DNA of 40,938 bases from Verrucomicrobiota bacterium (GTDB lineage: Bacteria > Verrucomicrobiota > Verrucomicrobiia > Chthoniobacterales > JAFAMB01), in NCBI GenBank assembly GCA_019239825.1, contig JAFAZK010000266.1, positions 1 through 40,938 on the forward strand, given 5' to 3'. The position numbers and the translations under genes were made by a program. The notes under the pieces were generated by a model that was given only the letters and a program-made list of their open reading frames with translations, had not been told where the DNA came from and searched no databases. Positions 7,725-15,619 of this stretch are shown one piece after another (the stretch's first letter is position 1; every line of letters begins with the position of its first letter).

Positions 7725-10112
7725 TTAGATTTTATCGGCGGGCGTGGCCTCGGTGGTCCGCGAGCGAGCGCCAGTGGTGGCTCTCCAGAGCTTCGCGCTG
7801 GGCTTCAGCTTTTGTTTCTCCCGACGATTGGTGTAGCAGCGGGCGTATCCGGAAAAGTAATGGTGTTTACCAGAACGCAGCGGCATTCGGTTAAAGACGA
7901 AGCCATCCAGGGTGCTACCCGCCTGCGCGAGTAGACTGCAGGCCCTGGCGACGGCGGCGGTCGGGGTTTTGATAGCACGGACGACTAAGCAAACCGATTC
8001 AACGTGTTTGGATAGGAGTTGAGTATCGCTCACGGCGTTGACCGGCGGGCTATCCAGCACAATCTGAGCGAAGTGCGTCCCTAGTTCGTCTAATAAGCTA
8101 ACCAAGTCGCATGAAGCGAATAGTTCCGACGGGCTCGAGGTCCATCGACCCGCGGGGAGCAGAAAAAGATTCTCGATGCCGGTCGGGCTGCAGCAATCTA
8201 CAGCCTTTGCTCGGCCGGTGAGACAATCGGTTAGTCCCTGTGCTTTCGTGTCAGGTAGTGCAATATTAGTTAGTCTAGGCCGCCGGATGTCGGCATCGAT
8301 CAAGAGCGTCCGCTGGCCTGTCTGGGCAAGCGCTACTGAATAGTTTAGGCAGCAAAAGCTTTTGCCTTCCTTGGGATTGGCACTGGTAAAAAGGATCGTC
8401 TTACGTGTCCTGTGACGCCCGAGTAAAGAGATCGCTGTTCGCAGCGAGCGGAATGCTTCCGCTTCGTACGAAGCCGGCTGACTGGTCAAGACTGGTTCTT
8501 TCTTGCGACTTTTTCGCTTCGATTCTGGAACGGCCGCTAAAGCGGTAAGCCCCAACATTCCTTCCGCCTGATCGATCGTCCGGATAGAATTGTCGGCCAA
8601 ATCGATAATAACCACCAGGCCGCATCCGCCGGTGATGCCAATTAAGAGCGCCAGCAAGAGAGTCTTCAATGGGTCTGGTTCGGCTGCTGTTCCCACCAGT
8701 GGAGCTGACACAACGCGGATAGCTTCGCTCGCAATTCGGTTCGCCATATTGGCGCTGTTAGTGTTAGTCAGTTTCACATCGGGTAGAGAGGGTCCGCGGG
8801 CTATGTCGACGTCATGAACCTGAGCGGTGGGGGCGGGGGTCGGGTGGGGTTCGACTGTCTTTTGCTCCTGCTGCAGTGCGTTCACTAGCTCGGCTTCTGC
8901 GGCTTTCTTGGTCTCGTAAGTTTGAGTCACTGTATTTGCCGCTTCGAGTATGGCTCTATTTAGCTCTTGTTTGAGTCTTATGACCTGACCCCTTGCGTGA
9001 CGCCTGGCTTGTGTTTCACTAAGTTGCTCCCGCAGATTTGCGACTTGTGGAGTCGAGGCAATACTGGACAAGGTTAACAACTCGGCCGGGTTCTTTGATT
9101 GCTTGATGGCTGCGACGTCCGCGTCCAATTTCATGCGCTCAGTCCTGGCTTGAGTGAGTTTGAGATTCAATTCTCTGATCTTATCGCTGTTTACGTTCTG
9201 GTGGTTTGCAGGCGAGACTGATCCGTGATCTTCCGGAGACTTTCGACTTGTCTGTTCTGGGTCTGGGAGCTTCGCTTTAAGTTGGTCGACTTCTTGACCG
9301 GGAACATTGATCGCGTGAAGTCCTTGAGAATTCTGATCTATGAATGCTTGGGCGATGGCCTCGGCTAGCCGTGCTGCTCGCTTAGGATCCGTATCCTTAA
9401 CACTCACATCGATGAGCCTGGTACCATGGCGGACGACGGCTTTGACTCTCGACCGAAACTTAGCGACAAGTTCGCTGTCCAAGTAAACCGAGCCATCTTT
9501 TTTCGGTGGAGCGAATGAAGGATCCTTTTCCAGTCCGTTAGATTTTAGAACGCTTAACAGTAGTGTGTCGTTTAGTATCGCTTGCTCGACCGTCTTAATA
9601 TTTTCGTCCAGGTTGACGTCTTGCTCGGCTCCGTTATCGGCAGTATCAAAGTCCTGGCCGTTGCTAATTCGTGTGGTCTCGTAACGCTTTTTTTCAAACT
9701 CATAAGTTGCTGAGCGTTCGTTCGCAGCGATCTGGGCTTTCTGGAAATCAAGGGCAGAGATTAGCCCTCGTTGGGCCAATCGTTCGTCTGCTTGCAACTC
9801 CGCCATTGCGCTATCGCGGTCGGCTTGCGCTTTGGTCAAGGTAGATTGGCGCTCCAACAATTCTGCCTCCAGCGTGGATTGTAGGCGCATGAGCTTGGCC
9901 AGGCCGCTTTTGCTCTCAACCTGGAGGACGGTGCGAGATTCATACAATTTCGGGGTTAGTCGCAAATAGATGACTGCCGCGCACAAACAGAACACGGAAA
10001 AAAGGACGATCAGCCATGCCTTCGATCGGAACAGTTCAAAAAAATAACCAAGACCGAATGATGGGCCCGAGTCTGAGTTATCGAATTGTGACGAGACGGC
10101 TCTTGTGTGCAT
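7725..10112 (-). CDS. Wzc-like polysaccharide co-polymerase with BY-kinase domain and unusual coiled coil
   Basis: This 795-residue inner-membrane protein combines a Wzz-type periplasmic region with a cytoplasmic bacterial tyrosine kinase. Membrane segments lie near residues 33-51 and 484-504. The kinase shows EAFRSLRTAI (552-561), Walker A TSANPKEGKS (576-585), Walker A' LLIDADIRRP (603-612) and Walker B IVLDSPP (684-690). The C-terminus has only three spaced tyrosines (HHYFSGYARCY) instead of a dense cluster. In the periplasmic part the usual order YESRTVLQVE ... ENIKTVEQAI is split by about 80 residues of heptad-like sequence (70-150) resembling an HlyD-type hairpin. A second coiled coil spans about 310-420, followed by a Pro/His-rich linker where a GNVR-like segment is expected. 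It should control chain length and couple synthesis to export. Confidence 0.88.
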   Translation of the reverse strand: MHTRAVSSQFDNSDSGPSFGLGYFFELFRSKAWLIVLFSVFCLCAAVIYLRLTPKLYESRTVLQVESKSGLAKLMRLQSTLEAELLERQSTLTKAQADRDSAMAELQADERLAQRGLISALDFQKAQIAANERSATYEFEKKRYETTRISNGQDFDTADNGAEQDVNLDENIKTVEQAILNDTLLLSVLKSNGLEKDPSFAPPKKDGSVYLDSELVAKFRSRVKAVVRHGTRLIDVSVKDTDPKRAARLAEAIAQAFIDQNSQGLHAINVPGQEVDQLKAKLPDPEQTSRKSPEDHGSVSPANHQNVNSDKIRELNLKLTQARTERMKLDADVAAIKQSKNPAELLTLSSIASTPQVANLREQLSETQARRHARGQVIRLKQELNRAILEAANTVTQTYETKKAAEAELVNALQQEQKTVEPHPTPAPTAQVHDVDIARGPSLPDVKLTNTNSANMANRIASEAIRVVSAPLVGTAAEPDPLKTLLLALLIGITGGCGLVVIIDLADNSIRTIDQAEGMLGLTALAAVPESKRKSRKKEPVLTSQPASYEAEAFRSLRTAISLLGRHRTRKTILFTSANPKEGKSFCCLNYSVALAQTGQRTLLIDADIRRPRLTNIALPDTKAQGLTDCLTGRAKAVDCCSPTGIENLFLLPAGRWTSSPSELFASCDLVSLLDELGTHFAQIVLDSPPVNAVSDTQLLSKHVESVCLVVRAIKTPTAAVARACSLLAQAGSTLDGFVFNRMPLRSGKHHYFSGYARCYTNRREKQKLKPSAKLWRATTGARSRTTEATPADKI

Positions 10113-10130
10113 TACGATTATAAATGTGAG

Positions 10131-12752
10131 TTAGTTGTCGGGGAGGCTTGATTTGATGCACTCCGTGACTTTCTTGGCGAGGATTCGGACGGTCGTATGG
10201 TCGGAAAAGAGTGTGGTGTGACTGCCGGGCACGTCATGAACTTCCACGGCGCCCTGTGCGACTGAGCTCCAGCCCAAGTCAGCCTGGACCTCGAAGTCGA
10301 TAGGTTGATTTAGTGAGCGGAACAGAGTGATCTTGCCAGCGTACGGACGCGGCTCATAAACGAGCGAAGCACAGCAGTGAGCCGTTCGCATTTGCAGAGC
10401 CAGAAGCTCTGCTGGATCACCGTGTCCGCGCATCGCCAACATCTGATACCGTTCGTTCCACTTGAGAAGCTGAGCGCCCAACTTGCCTCCGATATGCGCT
10501 GCCGAGTATTCGAAGATATCTTCTAGAGTGACTCCCTTGGACAACAGACGCGGGATCCTGTAGGGAGCCACTTGCATCCAGGATCGCGTCCGTGGGCGAT
10601 TGCTGGGATTAGCAGTGTCAAAGAGGGCTAAAAAGGCAACCTCTTGGCCGACAGCGCGTAATTCGCAGGCGATCTCGTAGCTCAGCAGTCCACCAAACGA
10701 ATAGCCGCCCAGTAAGTAAGGACCACGGGGTTGGACATTACGGATTTCCTGAAGGTAACAGGCCGCGATTGCTTCGACCGAAGTCTCAGTGCAAGGGTTA
10801 CCGTCTAGTCCCTGTGCTTGGAAACCGTAGAAGGGTTGTTCGTTGCCGAGTAACTCGGAAAGTTGCCGATAAAAAAGGACATTGCCGTCCCCACCGTGAA
10901 TGGCAAAGAACGGCGGATTCTTTCCTTGCAATTGGATGGCAACAAGCGGTCTCCAGTCCCGCTCAGAAGGTCCGCGGACGATCTTCTGTGCCAGCTTCTC
11001 GACGGTCGGCGCCTCAAAGAGCGACGCCAGCGGGAGCCGTTTTCCGAGCGCCTTATCTATCTCCGCAAATATTAGTACCGCCTGCAGAGAGTTGCCACCG
11101 AGCTCGGAGAAGAAGTTGTCGGTAATCCCAATCGCGTGAAGTTTGAGTACTCTTTCCCAGATACCGATGAGTTGAGTTTCGAGTGCATTCCGCGGCGCCA
11201 CTGGTCCATTCTTGCGACCGACAATCGCCGGTTTTGGGAGAGCTCGCCGATTGATCTTACCATGCGACGTGAGGGGGAGTTTATCTAGGAAGACCACCAC
11301 GAAAGGAACCATGTAGGCTGGTAGCGTCTGTTGGGCGTGCTCGCGTAGGTCATCTGAGCTAATGCCGGCAGCAACGACGTAAGCCAGCAGGCGATCCTCA
11401 TCTACCACTACGACGCAGTCGCGCACCGCCGGGTGTTTTCGCAAGACCACCTCGATTTCGCCCAACTCGATTCGCAGCCCATGCAACTTAACTTGATGGT
11501 CTAGCCGCCCGTGAAATTCGACGGCTCCATCTTTCCGGAGGCAGACCAGATCGCCGGTCTTGTAAAGCTGGCCTTCGCCAAATGGATTGGGCACGAAGGC
11601 CTTGTAGGTTAGATCGGGCCGGTGCAAGTAGCCGAGCCCCAGCTGTGGGCCTCCTATATATAGTTCACCCGGGGCGGTAGGTGCGACCGGCTTCATCTGG
11701 CCGTCGAGGATATAGAGTTGTACGTCTGGCAGCGGCAAGCCGATGGGGATGTTTGGGAGTAACTCGTCGCCTGCGCGGCATTTCCATGTTGTAACAGCTA
11801 CCGTCGTTTCTGTTGGCCCGTACGAGTTGTAAAATTCGCAGTCCGGTAATTTGGCGAAAATGCGTGCCACCAAATCGGCAGGCAGAGTTTCGCCGATACA
11901 AAACACTCGCTTCAACGAGTGACACGAATCGGCGTTAGGATGCTCGAGAAATAGTGCTAGGGAGGACGGAACAAAAACCAGCGTCGAAATCTTCTGCGCA
12001 TTGATTTGCGCGACCAGATAATCCGGGTCGGCTTCGAATCCTGGGCGGGCCAACACCATCGCTGCGCCCGTCCCCAAAGACCAAAAGAGTTCCGGGATCG
12101 AGCAATCGAACGTGTAAGCCGCCCTCTGCATGAAGCGATCTTCTGGGCGCAAAGGAAAAGCTTCTTGCATGCGGGACAGGAAGCTGTACACCGCGCGGTG
12201 CGGGATCATTGCTCCTTTGGGTTTCCCGGTCGAACCGGAGGTATACAGGACATAAGCCAAACTTTCCGGGCTAAGTTCGGCAGGAATGGGGCGCCCAAGT
12301 GCCGGGGATTTCTCTTCGAGCCCGAGAATCGGGATCTGGAGTTCGGAAGGCAACTTTCTTCTGAGCTGATCCTGCAATAGGATGGCGGCGGGTCTAGCCT
12401 CCTCGATGATTACCTCAAGTCGCTGGCTCGGGTCTGCCGGATCTAGGGGCAAGTAGGCTGCGCCGGCTTTGAGGATGGCCAATATGCCAATAACCATTTC
12501 CGGAGAGCGTTGGGCCGCCAGAGCAACCAGAGCGCCGGGTCCGACACCCGCGGCCTGTAAACGACAGGCCACTGCGTCCGACGCATTATCTAATTCCTTA
12601 TAGCTGAGCGGCCGGTCCTGGTGGATTATCGCTATGTTTTCTGGCGTCTCAGCTGCCTGTTTGGTAAAGGTCTGATGAAGCAGTATGCCGGTTGGCGTAG
12701 CCGCTTTGCACTGAGGGGCGTCAACAGCTAGTAAACCGGTAGATGGTTTCAT
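10131..12752 (-). CDS. Single-module NRPS-like protein, domains A-T-TE
   Basis: The 873-residue protein activates a carboxylic acid, most likely an amino acid, as an adenylate and loads it on its own carrier domain. The A domain (about 25-515) shows A3 YTSGSTGKPKG (170-180), A5 NSYGPTE (309-315), A7 YKTGDL (397-402), A8 from G415, and A10 SHGKINRR with Lys499. The carrier domain has LGGNSL with the phosphopantetheine serine S555. The thioesterase (about 610-865) has GYSFG with S685, D712 and H845, a complete triad. There is no condensation, reductase or oxidase domain. Hand alignment to the GrsA pocket gives D216, C217, P220, F260, F284, I286, S310, V318, A319, K499. The ATG overlaps the epimerase stop by four bases. 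A role in aminoacyl decoration of the glycan is inferred. Confidence 0.9.
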   Translation of the reverse strand: MKPSTGLLAVDAPQCKAATPTGILLHQTFTKQAAETPENIAIIHQDRPLSYKELDNASDAVACRLQAAGVGPGALVALAAQRSPEMVIGILAILKAGAAYLPLDPADPSQRLEVIIEEARPAAILLQDQLRRKLPSELQIPILGLEEKSPALGRPIPAELSPESLAYVLYTSGSTGKPKGAMIPHRAVYSFLSRMQEAFPLRPEDRFMQRAAYTFDCSIPELFWSLGTGAAMVLARPGFEADPDYLVAQINAQKISTLVFVPSSLALFLEHPNADSCHSLKRVFCIGETLPADLVARIFAKLPDCEFYNSYGPTETTVAVTTWKCRAGDELLPNIPIGLPLPDVQLYILDGQMKPVAPTAPGELYIGGPQLGLGYLHRPDLTYKAFVPNPFGEGQLYKTGDLVCLRKDGAVEFHGRLDHQVKLHGLRIELGEIEVVLRKHPAVRDCVVVVDEDRLLAYVVAAGISSDDLREHAQQTLPAYMVPFVVVFLDKLPLTSHGKINRRALPKPAIVGRKNGPVAPRNALETQLIGIWERVLKLHAIGITDNFFSELGGNSLQAVLIFAEIDKALGKRLPLASLFEAPTVEKLAQKIVRGPSERDWRPLVAIQLQGKNPPFFAIHGGDGNVLFYRQLSELLGNEQPFYGFQAQGLDGNPCTETSVEAIAACYLQEIRNVQPRGPYLLGGYSFGGLLSYEIACELRAVGQEVAFLALFDTANPSNRPRTRSWMQVAPYRIPRLLSKGVTLEDIFEYSAAHIGGKLGAQLLKWNERYQMLAMRGHGDPAELLALQMRTAHCCASLVYEPRPYAGKITLFRSLNQPIDFEVQADLGWSSVAQGAVEVHDVPGSHTTLFSDHTTVRILAKKVTECIKSSLPDN

Positions 12753-13792
12753 CGCAGTACTGTTTCCTTGAGTCGGCGAGGTGGTTTAATCGCAGTCGCA
12801 GCTCCCATTTCCAAGAGGCGGTTCTCGCTTATCTGGTCATAGATCCAGTGATAGGTAAGCTCCAACCCGTCTCGCAATGACGTCGACGGTTCCCAGCCAA
12901 GCACCTTTCGGGTTAACGTGTTGTCGCTGTTGCGCCCGTTTACACCTTTTGGCGCTGAAAGGTTGTATCTTCTCTCCAGCTTGACTCCTGCGATGTCCTC
13001 TACGATGTCGACTAGCTGATTAATCGAAACTAGTTCGCTACTACCTATATTGAGCGGATCAGCGAAGTCGCTTTCCATCAGCATCCGGCTGCCCTTCACA
13101 CAGTCAGTAATGTACATAAAGCTGCGCGTTTGTTGGCCGTCGCCCCAGATCTCGATTTCGGGTCTAGCAGAAAGTTTTGCTTCGATCACCTTTCGGCAGA
13201 TGGCCGCTGGAGCTTTCTCGCGTCCACCCTGGTAGGTTCCCTGCGGGCCGTACACATTGTGATAACGCGCCATTCGCGTAATCAGTCCGTAATCCTCACG
13301 GAAATGGCGGCTCATCCGCTCGCTGAAGAGCTTTTCCCACCCGTACCCATCCTCCGGTAAAGCGGGATAGGCGTCTTCTTCTTTAAGCGCAGTTACGTTC
13401 CAGTCCTTCTGCTTATCGCCGTTGTAGACGCAAGCCGAGGAAGAGAAGAAAAACCGTTCTACCCCGGAGTCCTTCGCCGCAATGAGCAGGTGTGTATTAA
13501 TCAATACACTGAGCATGCAAGCGCCCTTGTTTAACTCGATAAAACCCATCCCTCCCATGTCCGCAGCAAGGTTATAGACAAGCGCGACGTGGTCGGTGGC
13601 TTGCCGGCAGGCATCCAAGCTTTTCAGGTCCAGGGTTAAGTTTTCGGCGTCGGGAAACAGCTGGTACCATTCCGAAAGCGGCTTTATGTCTACCGCCCGG
13701 ACCTCGAAACCATCGCGGCAAAACGCTTTTACGAGATGGCCGCCAATAAAACCACCAGCACCTGTTACCAGAATCCGATTATTTTTGCTCAT
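12749..13792 (-). CDS. GDP-mannose 3,5-epimerase-like extended SDR
   Basis: The 347-residue NAD-dependent sugar-nucleotide epimerase closely follows plant GME as I recall it: GAGGFIG nucleotide-binding loop (11-17), NLAADMGGMGFI, SSSACVY with the catalytic-position Cys121, Y150 and K154 (DGYGWEK), the substrate motif GGREKAPAAICRK with K193, WGDGQQTRSF, and GRNSDN (286-291). In plants this enzyme turns GDP-D-mannose into GDP-L-galactose (and some GDP-L-gulose). Here it is the first gene of the tight operon and overlaps the NRPS-like gene by four bases, so it probably supplies an unusual GDP-hexose for the polymer. No ascorbate genes lie nearby. The activity is a strong family inference; product identity is not proven by sequence. 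Confidence 0.9.
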   Translation of the reverse strand: MSKNNRILVTGAGGFIGGHLVKAFCRDGFEVRAVDIKPLSEWYQLFPDAENLTLDLKSLDACRQATDHVALVYNLAADMGGMGFIELNKGACMLSVLINTHLLIAAKDSGVERFFFSSSACVYNGDKQKDWNVTALKEEDAYPALPEDGYGWEKLFSERMSRHFREDYGLITRMARYHNVYGPQGTYQGGREKAPAAICRKVIEAKLSARPEIEIWGDGQQTRSFMYITDCVKGSRMLMESDFADPLNIGSSELVSINQLVDIVEDIAGVKLERRYNLSAPKGVNGRNSDNTLTRKVLGWEPSTSLRDGLELTYHWIYDQISENRLLEMGAATAIKPPRRLKETVLR

Positions 13793-13845
13793 TTCTTCGT
13801 TCTTTTTTTGTTAAATCATAACCTGCCCACTGGGAGACCTTGTTT

Positions 13846-13907
13846 TCACATTGTGAGTGTCTATTAACGTTGCCTGGTAGGGTTAGCTGGGACCGGTATT
13901 GAATACC
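13846..13907. promoter_or_regulatory. Two short palindromes in the operon leader
   Basis: In the gap ahead of the epimerase gene there are two near-perfect dyads: TCACA-T-TGTGA (13846-13856) and GGTATT-G-AATACC (13895-13907). They lie 54-115 bp upstream of the epimerase ATG, where a promoter for the ten-gene run would be expected. They could be operator sites for a repressor or activator. I could not find a convincing -35/-10 pair, so this is tentative. Confidence 0.3.
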
Positions 13908-14033
13908 CCTCTACTGATTCTCATGGCGTCCGTTAGGCGAGTAGTAGATAGGTGACACCGATTTCAGTAAAGGTTGCGTCCGTGCATATCCAAGTTGTTA
14001 GCAGAAATGCTGATGGGGTTTAGATCGCGACTA

Positions 14034-15530
14034 TCAATCTGCGTTTTTATGTTTAAAAAAAGTGAGCAACATAGTCTGGAGATCGAAGCGCAGGTTCCAG
14101 TGCTCGACGTAATAAAGGTCGTAGGTAATTCGTTCTGTTAAGTCCGTGTCACCACGGAGACCGTTCACTTGCGCCCAGCCGGTCATGCCCGGTTTAACGG
14201 TGTGGCGAGCGTTGTAATGGGGAATCTCCTGCTTGAAGTTGCGAATAAGTTCCGGTCGTTCTGGCCGCGGTCCGACCAGGCTCATGTCGCCTTTGAGCAC
14301 ATTCCAAAATTGAGGGGTCTCGTCGATGTTCCACTTGCGCATGAACTTGCCGATCCGAAGGCGACGTGGGTCGTCTTTGATAGACCAACCGGCCTTACCG
14401 TCCGGCTCGGCGTCCAGGCGCATGCTCCGTATCTTGAGCATATCGAAAGGCTTACCATTCCTGCCGGAACGTCGTTGCCGGTAGAAGATGGGTCCCGGCG
14501 ACTCAAGGTAAAGTACTGCGCCGAAAACCGCGATTAGCGGTAAGGACAGCAACACTCCGACTATACCTCCAATGATATCAAACAGCCGTTTAACCACTCG
14601 GTTGAACAAGCGATCGAGAGGTAGGCGGGATACGCTAAGAATGGGAATCCCGTTTAGCGTTTCCAGATATAGCCCGGAAACCAAGATGCTGAAATAGGAA
14701 GGTACAACCTTAAATTGGACCATTTCCATCTCGCAGAGGGACGCTAACGAATCCAGGTGCTTGACGCCCAGGTTAGCGTCGACAATGAGTACGATATCGA
14801 TCGCCAGGGTTTTGATGAGGTCGGGAATATCGCTGTACCGACCCACGTTCGGAAGATCGTCCGGTGGTTCCTTCTGAAACTCTCCCTCCGGAATGGGGAC
14901 ACAGCAAACTACATCGTAAGGATTGGACGCATCACTTTCAATGATGGCACGCAACCTTTGGGCATACGCAGTCCAACCGACGGTGAGGATTCTGTGCCGG
15001 TGCTTGTGCACTATAAATTCTCGTTGCAGGTAACTGTAAAGGCACCGGCGCCAGGCATAGAGGCCGACTATCGCCGTGCTGGTCGCTAAGGCGACATAAG
15101 CCCGGGAAATGGGAGGACGAAAATTAAATAGAAGAGAGAATCCCAGGAAACCTGCGCCCCAAAGTAAGCAGGGGCTGACTACCTGTTTGAGCCGTGAATG
15201 CCCTTGGAGTAACCACCCGGCATCATAGGTTTGCTTCTGTGCGAATAAGAGGATCAGCGAAACAGAACCGCAAATGATGTAGTTGAAATAGTCGCCTAAC
15301 ATTATCTCTTGCGCGTCTACACCGAACGCGCGCAAGGGGGTATGAAAACGTAGCCAAAAGGCGGCGAGTTGAGATATAAAAACCACTCCGGCGTCGCCGG
15401 CAAGGCAGAGCAAAGCAATTCGGTAAGGAAATTCCCTGCATTCCTCGGTTAAGCTGTGGTCAGCCAGATTTAGCGCAGGTGGCATGAATTCTCTAACTTC
15501 ATTCCGGTACGCGTCTTCCAAGGCTTTCAT
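14034..15530 (-). CDS. Undecaprenyl-phosphate sugar phosphotransferase (polyprenyl glycosylphosphotransferase)
   Basis: The protein (498 residues from ATG 15530; a TTG at 15560 would add ten) starts polymer synthesis by moving a sugar-1-phosphate from a nucleotide sugar to undecaprenyl phosphate. It has several N-terminal membrane segments, a central nucleotide-binding-like domain (HRILTVGWTAYAQRLRAII), and a C-terminal catalytic domain with LESPGPIFYRQRRSGRNGK, KIRSMR, NIDETPQFWNVLKGDMSLVGPRPE and KPGMTGWAQVNG. This is the WcaJ/PssA-like architecture (PF02397). Glucose or galactose is the usual sugar but this cannot be read here. It lies 241 bp upstream of the epimerase gene on the same strand and may be transcribed separately or as the operon's first gene. 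Confidence 0.9.
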   Translation of the reverse strand: MKALEDAYRNEVREFMPPALNLADHSLTEECREFPYRIALLCLAGDAGVVFISQLAAFWLRFHTPLRAFGVDAQEIMLGDYFNYIICGSVSLILLFAQKQTYDAGWLLQGHSRLKQVVSPCLLWGAGFLGFSLLFNFRPPISRAYVALATSTAIVGLYAWRRCLYSYLQREFIVHKHRHRILTVGWTAYAQRLRAIIESDASNPYDVVCCVPIPEGEFQKEPPDDLPNVGRYSDIPDLIKTLAIDIVLIVDANLGVKHLDSLASLCEMEMVQFKVVPSYFSILVSGLYLETLNGIPILSVSRLPLDRLFNRVVKRLFDIIGGIVGVLLSLPLIAVFGAVLYLESPGPIFYRQRRSGRNGKPFDMLKIRSMRLDAEPDGKAGWSIKDDPRRLRIGKFMRKWNIDETPQFWNVLKGDMSLVGPRPERPELIRNFKQEIPHYNARHTVKPGMTGWAQVNGLRGDTDLTERITYDLYYVEHWNLRFDLQTMLLTFFKHKNAD

Positions 15531-15584
15531 TTTGGTTTTGCAACTTACTGTTCTAATCAATGGGTGGTTGGACGCTGGTCGACA

Positions 15585-15619
15585 GCGAGAGTTCTAGCCC
15601 AGCGCCTATGGGCTCTCGC
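15585..15619 (-). promoter_or_regulatory. Leader hairpin ahead of the sugar phosphotransferase gene
   Basis: GCGAGA (15585-15590) pairs with TCTCGC (15614-15619), and inside it GCCCA (15597-15601) pairs with TGGGC (15609-15613), leaving a six-base bulge and a seven-base loop. The structure lies 55-89 bases upstream of the chosen ATG. If transcription starts further upstream it would form in the 5' untranslated RNA. There is no U-run, so it is not a classic terminator. Confidence 0.3.

Noticed and set aside
10131-12752. Furanone or indigoidine synthetase identity for the A-T-TE protein
   Set aside because: Furanone-type enzymes lack the pocket Asp that is present here, and there is no oxidase insert between A8 and A10 as in indigoidine synthetase.
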